A DNA stretch of 64,000 nucleotides, taken from positions 3,623,501 to 3,687,500 of the forward strand of contig CP053915.1 of the NCBI GenBank assembly GCA_021496925.1, written 5' to 3'. Both the position numbers and the translations under genes were made by a program. Shown here in pieces: positions 25,697-35,264 of the stretch (its first letter is position 1; every line of letters starts with the position of its first letter). The notes beneath the pieces were generated by a model, which made no database searches, was not told where the DNA came from, and saw only the letters and a list, made by a program, of their open reading frames with translations. This DNA comes from Acidovorax sp. YS12. Its GTDB lineage: Bacteria; Pseudomonadota; Gammaproteobacteria; Burkholderiales; Burkholderiaceae_C.

Positions 25697-27661
25697 ATGA
25701 CCGAACTGCGCAACAGCGAGCGGGACGCCTGGCGCTTTCGCGTGCGCGTGCTGGCCATGGGGCTGGTGGTGTTCCTGGCCTTCGGGCTGATCGTGGCGCG
25801 CCTGCTGGTGCTGCAGGTGCAGCGCCACGAGGACCTGGCCGACCAGGCCGAGAGCAACCGCACGGCGGTGGTGCCCATCGTGCCCAACCGCGGGCAGATC
25901 CTCGACCGCAACGGCGTGGTGCTGGCCACCAACTACTCGGCCTACACGCTGGAGATCACGCGCTCCAAGCAGGGCGACCTGGACGACACCATCGAGGAGC
26001 TGTCCAAGGTGGTGGACATCCAGCCGCGCGACAAGCGCCGCTTCAAGCGCCTGATGGAGGACGCGCGCAGCTTCGAGTCGCTGCCTATCCGCACGCGCCT
26101 GACCGACGAGGAGGTGGCGCGCTTCGCCGCCCAGCGCTACCGCTTCCCGGGCGTGGACATCAAGGCGCGGCTGTTCCGCACCTACCCGCTGGGCGACGTG
26201 GGCGGCCACGCCATCGGCTACATCGGCCGCATCAACCAGCGCGAGAAGGAGCGCATCGACGACTCCGACGACGCGCCCAACTACCGTGGCACCGAATACA
26301 TCGGCAAGCTCGGCGTGGAGCAGTCCTACGAGCAGCAGCTGCACGGCACCACCGGCGTGGAGCTGATGGAAACCTCCGCCGGCGGCCGCGTGGTGCGCAA
26401 GCTGCACAGCCGCCCGGCCACGCCGGGCCACAGCATCATGCTGTCCATCGACATCAAGCTGCAGAAGCTGGTGGAAGACCTGTACGGCGAGCGGCGCGGC
26501 GCGCTGGTGGCCATCGACCCGCGCAACGGCGAGATCCTGGCGCTGGTGTCCAAGCCGACGTTCGACCCGAACCTGTTCGTCGAAGGCATCGACCAGGAAA
26601 ACTGGCAGGCGCTCAATGAATCCATCAACAAGCCCCTGCTGAACCGCGCGCTGCGCGGCACCTACCCGCCTGGCTCCACCTACAAGCCCTTCATGGCGCT
26701 GGCGGCGCTGCAGTTGAACAAGCGCTCGCCCAGCCTGGTGGTGAACGACCCGGGCTACTACAACTTCGGCGGGCGCACCTTCCGCAGCCACGAGGGCGGC
26801 CTGGGCGGGGTGGACATGGTGCGCGCCATCCAGTTCTCCAGCAACACCTACTTCTACTCGCTGGGCGTGGAAATGGGCGTGGACACCATCCACGACTTCA
26901 TGGCGCCGCTGGGCTTCGGCCAGGTCACCGGCATCGACCTGGGCGGCGAACTGCGCGGCGTGCTGCCCAGCACGCAGTGGAAGCGCCAGGTCAACAAGCG
27001 CCCCGAGGCCAGGCGCTGGTTCCCGGGCGAAACCGTGTCGCTGGGCATCGGCCAGGGCTACAACAACTTCACCATGCTGCAGCTCGCCCTGGCCGAGGCC
27101 ACGCTGGCCAACGGCGGCACGCGCTACCGCCCGCACGTGGCCAAGGCGGTGCGCGACCCGGTCACCGGCGCCGTCACCGAACTGGAGCAGCCGCCGGGCG
27201 AGAACCTGGGCTACCTGCCCAAGAACGTCGACGTGGTGCGCCGCGGCCTGGTGGCCGTGAACGAGGCCGGCACCGGGCGGCGCGTGTTCGCCGGCGCGGC
27301 CTACAGCTCGGGCGGCAAGACCGGCACGGCACAGGCCGTGAGCCTGGGGCAGAACGTCAAGTACAACGCCAAGGCGCTGGAGGAGCACAAGCGCGACCAC
27401 TCGCTGTTTGCCGCGTTCGCCCCGGCCGACAACCCGCGCATCGCCGTGGCGCTGATCGTGGAGAACGCCGGCTTCGGCGCGGCCAGCGCCGCGCCCATCG
27501 CGCGGCGCGTGTTCGACTACTGGCTGCAGGGCCTGTACCCGAGCGAGGAAGACATCGCCGCCACGAGCAAGGGCCAGACGGCCGCGCCGGTCGGCCCGAT
27601 GCGCCAGGCCGCCGAGGTGCCGCTGCGCATTCGTGACCGGCCGGGGCTGGAAGCCAACTGA
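25697..27661 (+). CDS. mrdA: Penicillin-binding protein 2 (elongasome transpeptidase)
   Basis: A 654-residue class B PBP. A membrane anchor (VLAMGLVVFLAFGLIVARLLV) is followed by the dimerisation region with VPNRGQILDRNG and then the transpeptidase domain. The active site is complete: Ser327 in GSTYKPF, SSN at 381-383 and KTGT at 541-544. It cross-links peptidoglycan during side-wall growth and is the beta-lactam target of the elongasome. rodA does not follow within this window; arginase is next, on the other strand. Confidence 0.94.
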   Translation: MTELRNSERDAWRFRVRVLAMGLVVFLAFGLIVARLLVLQVQRHEDLADQAESNRTAVVPIVPNRGQILDRNGVVLATNYSAYTLEITRSKQGDLDDTIEELSKVVDIQPRDKRRFKRLMEDARSFESLPIRTRLTDEEVARFAAQRYRFPGVDIKARLFRTYPLGDVGGHAIGYIGRINQREKERIDDSDDAPNYRGTEYIGKLGVEQSYEQQLHGTTGVELMETSAGGRVVRKLHSRPATPGHSIMLSIDIKLQKLVEDLYGERRGALVAIDPRNGEILALVSKPTFDPNLFVEGIDQENWQALNESINKPLLNRALRGTYPPGSTYKPFMALAALQLNKRSPSLVVNDPGYYNFGGRTFRSHEGGLGGVDMVRAIQFSSNTYFYSLGVEMGVDTIHDFMAPLGFGQVTGIDLGGELRGVLPSTQWKRQVNKRPEARRWFPGETVSLGIGQGYNNFTMLQLALAEATLANGGTRYRPHVAKAVRDPVTGAVTELEQPPGENLGYLPKNVDVVRRGLVAVNEAGTGRRVFAGAAYSSGGKTGTAQAVSLGQNVKYNAKALEEHKRDHSLFAAFAPADNPRIAVALIVENAGFGAASAAPIARRVFDYWLQGLYPSEEDIAATSKGQTAAPVGPMRQAAEVPLRIRDRPGLEAN

Positions 27662-27689
27662 GCCGCTGCGCGAATCCTGCGGCGTTTGC

Positions 27690-28646
27690 TCATTTTTTGC
27701 TAGCTGCTCGCGCTTGATGAGTAAGGGATAGATCCCATTTCCATGCCGAGCCTGACAGGCGGCGCAGCAGATCGACGGCCAGTTGCGCGGTCTGCCCGTT
27801 CCGGTCGCGCAAGGGGTTCAGCTCTACCAGATCGACCGAGCCGACCGCGCCGCTGGCGGCCAGCAGGTCCATGCACTGCCGCATGGCGCCGGCGCCGAGG
27901 CCATCGGGCGCGGGCGTGCTCACGCCCGGGGCCAGGGCCGGGTCCAGGCAGTCGAGGTCGAGGCTGACGTGCAGGTGGTGGGTGCCGGCACCGATGCCGC
28001 GCAGCACCTGTGCCATCGTCGCTTCCATGCCCAGCGCCCGCACCTCGGGCATGCGCCACACGGGCAGGCCGCGCTGGCGCAGGTAGCACTGCTCGCCCGC
28101 ATCCACGCTGCGTATGCCGACCAGGCGCAACTGCGCCGGCTGCAGTGCCGGCGGCCCGCCGGCCAGCGCCGTGAGCGCGGCCGGGCCATCGCCCAGCAGG
28201 CAGGCCACGGGCATGCCGTGCAGGTTGCCGCTGGGGCTGGTAGCGGGGGTGTTGGCGTCGGCGTGGGCGTCGAGCCAGAGCACGCACAGCGCCTTGCCGG
28301 CCTGCCGGCAGTGCCGGGCCACGGCGCTGATGGAGCCCACGGCCAGGCTGTGGTCGCCGCCCAGCAGCACGGGCAGGCGCCGCGCCGCCAGGATGCCGGC
28401 CACGGCGTCGTGCACCGCGCGGCTCCAGGCCGTTACGCAGGCCAGGTGGTGCGGGCCGTGGCGGGCCTCGTGCGCGGGCGTCGGCGGGCCGGCGAGGTTG
28501 CCCAGGTCCTGCACCGCATGGCCTTGCGCGCGCAGCGCCTGGGCCAGGCCCGCGCCACGCAGCGCATCGGGCCCCAGGTGGGCCCCGGCCACGCCTGCAC
28601 CCGCGTCGGTGGGGGCGCCCAGAAGGGTCAGGTGCCACATGGCCAT
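27690..28646 (-). CDS. Arginase family protein
   Basis: A 318-residue ureohydrolase with the binuclear manganese motifs GGDHSLAVG, WLDAHADANT and SLDLDCLDP (His, Asp and Asp ligands). SGNLHGMPVACLLG and the late SVDLVELNPLRDRNGQTAQL are typical of arginase (rocF) rather than agmatinase. It probably hydrolyses arginine to ornithine and urea. The last 16 residues (KWDLSLTHQARAASKK) are encoded by a dispersed repeat, so the C terminus has been extended past the usual end. It starts one base after the TauE-like gene stop and is probably in one operon with it. Confidence 0.85.
   Translation of the reverse strand: MAMWHLTLLGAPTDAGAGVAGAHLGPDALRGAGLAQALRAQGHAVQDLGNLAGPPTPAHEARHGPHHLACVTAWSRAVHDAVAGILAARRLPVLLGGDHSLAVGSISAVARHCRQAGKALCVLWLDAHADANTPATSPSGNLHGMPVACLLGDGPAALTALAGGPPALQPAQLRLVGIRSVDAGEQCYLRQRGLPVWRMPEVRALGMEATMAQVLRGIGAGTHHLHVSLDLDCLDPALAPGVSTPAPDGLGAGAMRQCMDLLAASGAVGSVDLVELNPLRDRNGQTAQLAVDLLRRLSGSAWKWDLSLTHQARAASKK
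27691..27742 (+). repeat. Dispersed repeat, copy 3, coding for the arginase C terminus
   Basis: This copy (TTTTTTGCTAGCTGCTCGCG, then CTTGATGAGTAAGGG and a run ending CCCATTT) lies across the 3' end of the arginase gene, whose stop codon falls at its edge. Confidence 0.65.
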
Positions 28647-28647
28647 G

Positions 28648-29406
28648 TCACTTCAGAAAGGCGTCGTAGCCCGTCTTGAGGATGAGCACGCTGACGACCA
28701 GGATGAAGATGGCGCGCACGAAGCCCGTGCCGTGGCGCAGCGCCATGTAGGTGCCCAGCATGCTGCCGGCCACGTTGGCAGCAGCCAGCGGCAGGGTGAA
28801 GTGCCACCAGATGTGCCCCTTGGCGGCGAACAGGATCAGCGCCGACAGGTTGGTCGCCAGGTTCAGCAGCTTGGCCGAGACCGAGGCGTTGAGGAAGTCG
28901 TAGCCCAGCAGGCGCACGAAGGCGAAGACGAAGAAGCTGCCGGTGCCGGGGCCGAAGAAGCCGTCGTAGAAGCCGATGACCGCGCCAATCGCGCAGGCCG
29001 CCAGCGCCTCGGCGCGGCCGCTCCAGCGCGGCTGGTGGTGCAGGCCCAGGTCCTTCTTGAGCAGCGTGTAGGCCAGCACGGCCACCATGACCAGCGGCAG
29101 CAGCTTGCGCAGGAAGTCGGGCGAGGCTAGCGTGACCGCCCAGGCACCGAGAAAGGCCCCGGCGAACCCCGCGCCCGCCGCCGGCAGCATGGTGCGCCAG
29201 GGAATGCGCACGCGGCGGCTGAACTGCCAGGTGGCCATGGCCGTGCCCCAGACCGAGGCGCTCTTGTTGGTGCCCAGCAGGGTGGCGGGCGGGGCGCTGG
29301 CGAAGGTGGCGAACAGCGCGGGCAGCAGGATCAGCCCGCCCCCGCCCACGATCGCATCCACGAAACCGGCCAGCAGCGAGGCCAGCGAGACGAGCATCCA
29401 TTCCAT
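28648..29406 (-). CDS. TauE/SafE-family sulfite/anion permease
   Basis: A 252-residue polytopic inner-membrane protein. The first helix has LASLLAGFVDAIVGGGGLIL and the second repeat has FYDGFFGPGTGSFFVFAFVR; these paired glycine-rich motifs define the TauE/SafE (DUF81) family. The family exports sulfite, sulfoacetate or other organosulfur anions; the substrate here is unknown. The frame is open upstream, but the ATG at 29406 begins directly at the first helix. It is followed by arginase on the same strand. Confidence 0.85.
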   Translation of the reverse strand: MEWMLVSLASLLAGFVDAIVGGGGLILLPALFATFASAPPATLLGTNKSASVWGTAMATWQFSRRVRIPWRTMLPAAGAGFAGAFLGAWAVTLASPDFLRKLLPLVMVAVLAYTLLKKDLGLHHQPRWSGRAEALAACAIGAVIGFYDGFFGPGTGSFFVFAFVRLLGYDFLNASVSAKLLNLATNLSALILFAAKGHIWWHFTLPLAAANVAGSMLGTYMALRHGTGFVRAIFILVVSVLILKTGYDAFLK

Positions 29407-29460
29407 CGGTGCGATTCTCGCCCGTGCGCGAAAACCTTGGGGCATCCGGCATGAATGCAC

Positions 29461-29491
29461 AACAAAAAGGCGCCGGGGGTGCCGGCGCCTT
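29461..29491 (-). terminator. Intrinsic terminator in the tauE leader
   Basis: On the minus strand a perfect 10-bp stem (AAGGCGCCGG with CCGGCGCCTT, loop of five) is followed by TTTTTGTT. It ends about 55 bases before the tauE start, so it either attenuates tauE or ends an independent small RNA. Confidence 0.75.
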
Positions 29492-29600
29492 GTGCAAAGA
29501 GGCATCTCATGACGGATGCTGTTTTTATGGATTGGTTGTGGTTGTCGAGATGTCTCCTCGGGCTCCTCTCATGCACACCGCAGTGCGCTATAGAGTGGCG
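29461..29600 (-). ncRNA. Candidate small RNA or attenuated leader upstream of tauE
   Basis: Between the amt regulatory region and the orphan terminator the minus strand carries about 120 bases with no credible gene. It can form small hairpins (GCAC-tgcg-GTGTGC, CGAG-gagacat-CTCG, GAG-atgc-CTC) around an A/C-rich single-stranded stretch (ACAACCACAACCAATCC), and ends in the strong terminator. TATAGC at 29593-29588 could be a -10 box but I see no good -35. The start is therefore only a guess. Confidence 0.35.
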
Positions 29601-29614
29601 TGACTGTAACGGCT

Positions 29615-29631
29615 CGCACTTGCTTGGTGCA
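29615..29631 (+). promoter_or_regulatory. Probable NtrC binding site upstream of amt
   Basis: CGCACTTGCTTGGTGCA keeps both half-sites (GCAC and GTGC seven bases apart) of the enterobacterial NtrC consensus and matches 12 of 17 positions of the classic glnA site. It lies about 85 bases upstream of the expected sigma-54 start point. Confidence 0.6.
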
Positions 29632-29681
29632 TTGGTGGTTTCCCGCCCCCCCGGATCGGGGCGATCGGCCCCTGATGTGGC

Positions 29682-29697
29682 TGGCATGCCTCTTGCG
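29682..29697 (+). promoter_or_regulatory. Sigma-54 (RpoN) promoter of amt
   Basis: TGGCATGCCTCTTGCG has GG and GC exactly ten bases apart with the flanking TGGCA and TTGC of the -24/-12 consensus. It lies 40 bases before the amt start codon. Confidence 0.8.
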
Positions 29698-29736
29698 GAA
29701 TCTTCTGCGTCAGCAACCAGAACAGGAGAATGCACC

Positions 29737-31080
<1,344 letters not shown>

Positions 31081-31099
31081 ACGAAGGAGGTGGATTGCC

Positions 31100-31411
31100 A
31101 TGAACAACCATGCACCGGCCGAGGGCAGGCTGGCCATTGCTGCCCACCTGCACGTGCTGCTGCGCCGCAAGACCGGGCGCGTGACCGACACCGAATGGAT
31201 GGCCGCGAACGCCGAGTACGCCCAGGCCATCGTGCGCTTCGCGCGCCAGCGCGGGCTCGCGGATGGCGCGCCGGAACTCGTCGAGTGGGCCGACAAGCTG
31301 GCCCACGCCATGGGCGAAGGGGCCGCGCCGGCGCAGCAGCCGCCCGTGCCGCCGCCCCGGCCCGCGCGCGCCGCGCCTGGGGTGCCGCGCTACGTGGGCG
31401 GCATTCGCTGA
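31100..31411 (+). CDS. Small uncharacterised protein downstream of amt
   Basis: A 103-residue protein with no motif I recognise. Residues 1-75 are helical and mixed charged (AIAAHLHVLLRRKTGRVTDT, then EYAQAIVRFARQRG). Residues 76-103 are Pro/Ala-rich and end PRYVGGIR. The start is well supported by AAGGAGG nine bases before the ATG, and the gene begins 19 bases after the amt stop, so it is probably in the amt transcript. No signal peptide or membrane segment is seen. Confidence 0.65.
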   Translation: MNNHAPAEGRLAIAAHLHVLLRRKTGRVTDTEWMAANAEYAQAIVRFARQRGLADGAPELVEWADKLAHAMGEGAAPAQQPPVPPPRPARAAPGVPRYVGGIR

Positions 31412-31430
31412 TGCGTTGATGCGCTGACGG

Positions 31431-33110
31431 CTACGCGCCCGCCTGCTGGTCGGCGCGGATCCACTCGGCGGCCTTTTCCGCCAGCATCAGCGTGGGCGCG
31501 TTGGTGTTGCCGCTGGTGATGGTGGGCATGGCGCCCGCGTCCACCACGCGCAGCCCGGCGATGCCGCGCACGCGCAGGCGGCTGTCGAGCACGGCCTGCG
31601 GGTCGCCGTCGCGTCCCATCTGGGTGGTGCCCACGGGGTGGAAGATGGTGGTGGCGATGTCGCCCGCCAGGCGCGCCAGGTCCTCGTCGCTCTGGTACTG
31701 CACGCCGGGCTTCCATTCCTCGGGCTGGTACTTGGCCATGGCGCCCTGCGCGACGATGCGGCGCGTCACGCGCAGGCTGTCGGCGGCCACCTTGCGGTCC
31801 TCCTCGGTCGAGAGGTACTGCGGCGCGATGGCCGGCGCGTCCTCGAAGCGCGGGCTGCGCACCTGCACCGTGCCGCGGCTCGTCGGGTTGAGGTTGCACA
31901 CGCTGGCCGTGAAGGCCGGGAAGCCGTGCAGCGGCTCGCCGAAGGCGTCGAGCGACAGCGGCTGCACGTGGTACTCGATGTTGGGGTAGGGCTGGCTGGG
32001 GTCGGAGCGCGTGAACGCGCCGAGCTGCGACGGCGCCATGCTCATCGGCCCGCTGCGCGAGAGCAGGTACTGCAGCCCGATGCGCGCCTTGCCCCACAGC
32101 GAATTCGCCATGGTGTTCAGCGTGGGCACGCCGCTGACCTTGTAGACCGAGCGGATCTGCAGGTGGTCCTGCAGGTTGGCGCCCACGCCGGGCAGGTCGT
32201 GCACCACGTCGATGCCGTGCTGGCGCAGCAGCGCCGCCGGGCCGATGCCCGAGAGCTGCAGCAATTGCGGCGAGTTCACCGCGCCCGCGCTCAGGATGAC
32301 CTCGCGCGCCGCCCGCGCGTGCACCAGTTCCTGCCCGGTCCACACATGCACGCCGGTGCAGCGGCGGCTGCCGTCGGGCTGCGTCTCGACCACCAGGCGC
32401 GTGGCCTGCGCCAGGGTCCACATCTCGAAGTTGGGGCGGCCATAGCAGGTCGGGCGCAGGAAGGCCTTGGCGCTGTTCCAGCGCCAGCCGCTTTTCTGGT
32501 TCACCTCGAAGTAGCCCACGCCCTCGTTGCTGCCGCCGTTGAAGTCCGTGGTGGCCGCGATGCCGGCCTGCTGCGCCGCCAGGGCGAAGGCGTCGAGCAC
32601 GTCCCAGCGCAGGCGCTGGCGCTCCACGCGCCACTCGCCCGTGCTGCCGGTGGCGCGGTTGCCGTGCAGGCGCCTGAAGGCGTCGTCCGCCGTCCCGGGC
32701 TGGTCCAGGCGCCAATGGTCCTCGTGGCGGCGGAAGGCGGGCAGCACGTTGTCCCAGCGCCAGGTGTCGTCGCCGGTGAGTTGGGCCCACTGCTCGTAGT
32801 CGCGGGCCTGGCCGCGCATGTAGATCATGCCGTTGATGCTGCTGCAGCCGCCCAGCACCTTGCCGCGCGGGTAGCGCAGGCGCCGCCCGTTCAGGCCGGC
32901 GTCGGGCTCGGTCTGGTAGAGCCAGTCGGTGCGCGGATTGCCGATGCAGTACAGGTAGCCCACGGGGATGTGGATCCAGTGGTAGTCGTCCTTGCGTCCG
33001 GCCTCGATGAGCAGCACGCGGTTGCGCGCGTCGGCGCTGAGCCGGTTGGCCAGCAGGGCCCCGGCGGTGCCGCCGCCGATGATGATGTAGTCGAAGTGGG
33101 TGTCGCTCAT
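31431..33110 (-). CDS. GMC-family FAD oxidoreductase (choline/alcohol dehydrogenase-like)
   Basis: A 559-residue glucose-methanol-choline oxidoreductase. FAD binding is at YIIIGGGTAGALLANRLS with the following LLIEAG. GKVLGGCSSINGMIYMRG is the first GMC signature, and GAVNSPQLLQLSGIGP is the second. The C-terminal FHPVGTTQMG and SGNTNAPTLMLAEKAAEWI hold the catalytic His and Asn. Close relatives oxidise choline or alkanols (BetA, AlkJ). No betaine genes are nearby, so an alcohol dehydrogenase role is as likely. It is convergent with the small gene after amt. Confidence 0.88.
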   Translation of the reverse strand: MSDTHFDYIIIGGGTAGALLANRLSADARNRVLLIEAGRKDDYHWIHIPVGYLYCIGNPRTDWLYQTEPDAGLNGRRLRYPRGKVLGGCSSINGMIYMRGQARDYEQWAQLTGDDTWRWDNVLPAFRRHEDHWRLDQPGTADDAFRRLHGNRATGSTGEWRVERQRLRWDVLDAFALAAQQAGIAATTDFNGGSNEGVGYFEVNQKSGWRWNSAKAFLRPTCYGRPNFEMWTLAQATRLVVETQPDGSRRCTGVHVWTGQELVHARAAREVILSAGAVNSPQLLQLSGIGPAALLRQHGIDVVHDLPGVGANLQDHLQIRSVYKVSGVPTLNTMANSLWGKARIGLQYLLSRSGPMSMAPSQLGAFTRSDPSQPYPNIEYHVQPLSLDAFGEPLHGFPAFTASVCNLNPTSRGTVQVRSPRFEDAPAIAPQYLSTEEDRKVAADSLRVTRRIVAQGAMAKYQPEEWKPGVQYQSDEDLARLAGDIATTIFHPVGTTQMGRDGDPQAVLDSRLRVRGIAGLRVVDAGAMPTITSGNTNAPTLMLAEKAAEWIRADQQAGA

Positions 33111-33190
33111 GGGGTGCCGAAGGGAAATGGGAGTGCCGCGCCATTGTGCAAAGCAGCGTGCGGCTGTCGAGCGGGTAATCCCAGGATGCT

Positions 33191-33242
33191 ATTGTTTAAA
33201 TAGCTGCTGGCGCTTTATTGGCGGGCGCTACGGCCATTTTTG
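33191..33242 (+). repeat. Dispersed intergenic repeat, copy 4
   Basis: Copy with TTTAAATAGCTGCTGGCGCT, then TTATTGGCGGGCGCTACGGC and CATTTTT, lying upstream of the MlaE-like permease gene in the 222-base gap after the GMC gene start. Confidence 0.7.
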
Positions 33243-33332
33243 ATATTAATTTCACGCGCCGCGCGCACTTTCGTGCTTGCCAGCATGGCCGCCGGGGCGG
33301 TTATCCTGCGCACCTTTGGCACTCTGACCGGC

Positions 33333-34460
33333 ATGCATATTCCCCTTCCCCAACTGCTCCGCACCGACACGCCCGACGGGCCGTGCGCCGTGCTGCAGGG
33401 GCGCTGGGGCGCCGCCGAACTGGGCCAGCGCGCGCAATGGCGCGTGCTGCGCCGCCAGCTGGCCGCGCTGCCACCCGCGCCTGGGCTGGGCTGGGACCTG
33501 AGCGGCCTGCAGTGGCTGGACCACGTGGGCGCGCAACTGCTGTGGAACCACTGGGGCCGCGCCTGGCCCGAGCGCCTGGTGGCCGGCGACGCGCACCGTG
33601 CCATGCTGGAGCGCGTGGCGCGCCTGAGCGTGGCGCCGCCGCCGCCGCGCCCCCCCTGGCGCCTGATGGACCAGGTGCACCGCCTGGGCGAGCTGGTGCT
33701 GCACGCCATGGAACACCTGCGCTTTTTCGTGCAGCTCGTCGGCCAGCTCGGGCTCGACGTGCTGCGCCTGGCGCGCGCGCCGCGGCGCGGGCCGTGGCGC
33801 GACCTCTCCGGCCACCTGTACCGCATGGGCACCACGGCGCTGCCCATCACCGCGCTGGTGGGCTTTCTCATCGGCGTGGTGCTGGCCTACCTCATGGCGC
33901 TGCAGCTGCGCCAGTTCGGCGCCGAATCGTTCATCGTCAACATCCTGGGCATCTCGCTGATCCGCGAGCTGGGGCCCATGCTCGCGGCCATCCTGGTGGC
34001 GGGGCGCTCGGGCTCGGCCATCACGGCGCAGATCGGCGTGATGCGCGTGACCGAGGAGCTGGACGCCATGCGCGTCATGGGCATCCCGCAGGGCTTTCGC
34101 CTGGTGCTGCCGCGCGCGCTGGCGCTGATGCTGGCCATGCCGCTCATCAGCGTGTGGACCACGCTGGCCGCGCTGGCCGGCGGCATGCTGGCGGCCGACC
34201 TGACCATGGGCATCACCCCGGCCTACTTCGCCCAGGCGCTGCCGCGCGCGGTGCAGGTGTCCAACCTGTACCTGGCGCTGGGCAAGTCGGCGGTGTTCGG
34301 CGTCATGATCGCCCTCATCGGCTGCCACTGGGGGCTGCGCGTCAAGCCGAATACGCAGAGCCTGGGCGAGGGCACCACGGCCTCGGTGGTCAACGCCATC
34401 ACCGTGGTCATCCTGGTCGATGCGCTGTTCGCCATCCTCTTCAAGAACGTAGGAGTCTGA
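33333..34460 (+). CDS. MlaE-family ABC lipid transporter permease with N-terminal STAS-like domain
   Basis: A 375-residue permease of an MCE-type lipid transporter. Residues about 1-110 are a soluble, probably STAS-like domain (LQGRWGAAELG, then LGWDLSGLQWLDHVGAQLL). Residues about 125-375 are the MlaE domain with TTALPITALVGFLIGVVLAY, SLIRELGPMLAAILVAGRSG, TEELDAMRVMGIPQGFRLVL and C-terminal membrane helices. The frame is open to a TTG at 33240 inside a repeat; the ATG at 33333 fits the domain better. The stop abuts the ATPase gene start (TGAATG). Confidence 0.87.
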   Translation: MHIPLPQLLRTDTPDGPCAVLQGRWGAAELGQRAQWRVLRRQLAALPPAPGLGWDLSGLQWLDHVGAQLLWNHWGRAWPERLVAGDAHRAMLERVARLSVAPPPPRPPWRLMDQVHRLGELVLHAMEHLRFFVQLVGQLGLDVLRLARAPRRGPWRDLSGHLYRMGTTALPITALVGFLIGVVLAYLMALQLRQFGAESFIVNILGISLIRELGPMLAAILVAGRSGSAITAQIGVMRVTEELDAMRVMGIPQGFRLVLPRALALMLAMPLISVWTTLAALAGGMLAADLTMGITPAYFAQALPRAVQVSNLYLALGKSAVFGVMIALIGCHWGLRVKPNTQSLGEGTTASVVNAITVVILVDALFAILFKNVGV

Positions 34461-35261
34461 ATGCAGGCGTCCTCCGAACCCGTGGTGCGCATCGAGGGCC
34501 TGTGGTCCATCTTCGGCAAGGGCGAGTCGGCCTTCGCCGTGCACCAGGACCTGATGCTCACCGTGCAGCGCGGCGAAATGCTCTCGCTCGTCGGCGGCTC
34601 GGGCACCGGCAAGACGGTGCTGCTGCGCCAGATGCTGGGCCTGCTGCAGCCCTCGCGCGGCAGCGTCACGGTGCTGGGCCGCCCGGCGGCCGAGATGAGC
34701 GGGGAGGGCGCTGCTGCCCGCGTGGGCATGCTGTTCCAGCAAGGCGCGCTGTTCTCGGCCTTCAACGTGCTCGACAACATCGCCTTCGCGCTGCGCGAGC
34801 TGGGCACCCTGCCCGATGCGCTGGTGCGCGACGCCGCCATGGCCAAGCTGCAGCTCGTCGGCCTCAAGCCCGAGCACGCCACGCGCATGCCGGCCGACCT
34901 GTCGGGCGGCATGGTCAAGCGCGTGGCGCTGGCGCGCGCGCTCATCATGGACCCGCCGCTGCTGCTGCTCGACGAACCCACCGCAGGGCTCGACCCCAAC
35001 AGCTCCGATGACTTCTGCGCGCTGCTGCGCGAGCTGCACGCGCAGCTCGGCCTCACCGTGGTCATGGTCACGCATGACCTGGACACGCTGTTCGCCCTCT
35101 CCACCCGCGTGGCCGTGCTGGCCGACAAGCGCGTCATCGTCGACGGCGCGCCGCTGGAAGTGGCGCAGTTCGACCACCCCTTCATCCACCATTTCTTCCA
35201 GGGCGAGCGCGGCCGCCGGGCCATGGCGCCCGTGCATGGCGCCGTGCCGCCGGAGGCTTGA
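34461..35261 (+). CDS. MlaF-like ABC transporter ATPase
   Basis: A 266-residue ABC ATPase. Walker A is GGSGTGKTVLLRQ, the Q-loop is MLFQQGALFSAFNV, the signature is LSGGMVKRVALARAL, Walker B is LLLLDEPTAGLDP, and the H-loop is VMVTHDLDTLF. The variant signature LSGGMVKR is what MCE-type (Mla/Mkl) ATPases have. It powers lipid movement through the MlaE-like permease whose gene it directly follows. Confidence 0.9.
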   Translation: MQASSEPVVRIEGLWSIFGKGESAFAVHQDLMLTVQRGEMLSLVGGSGTGKTVLLRQMLGLLQPSRGSVTVLGRPAAEMSGEGAAARVGMLFQQGALFSAFNVLDNIAFALRELGTLPDALVRDAAMAKLQLVGLKPEHATRMPADLSGGMVKRVALARALIMDPPLLLLDEPTAGLDPNSSDDFCALLRELHAQLGLTVVMVTHDLDTLFALSTRVAVLADKRVIVDGAPLEVAQFDHPFIHHFFQGERGRRAMAPVHGAVPPEA

Positions 35262-35264
35262 ACC

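Noticed and set aside
33240..33332. Longer start (TTG at 33240) for the MlaE-like permease
   Set aside because: The extra 31 residues begin in a dispersed repeat and have no domain similarity; the ATG at 33333 is better placed.
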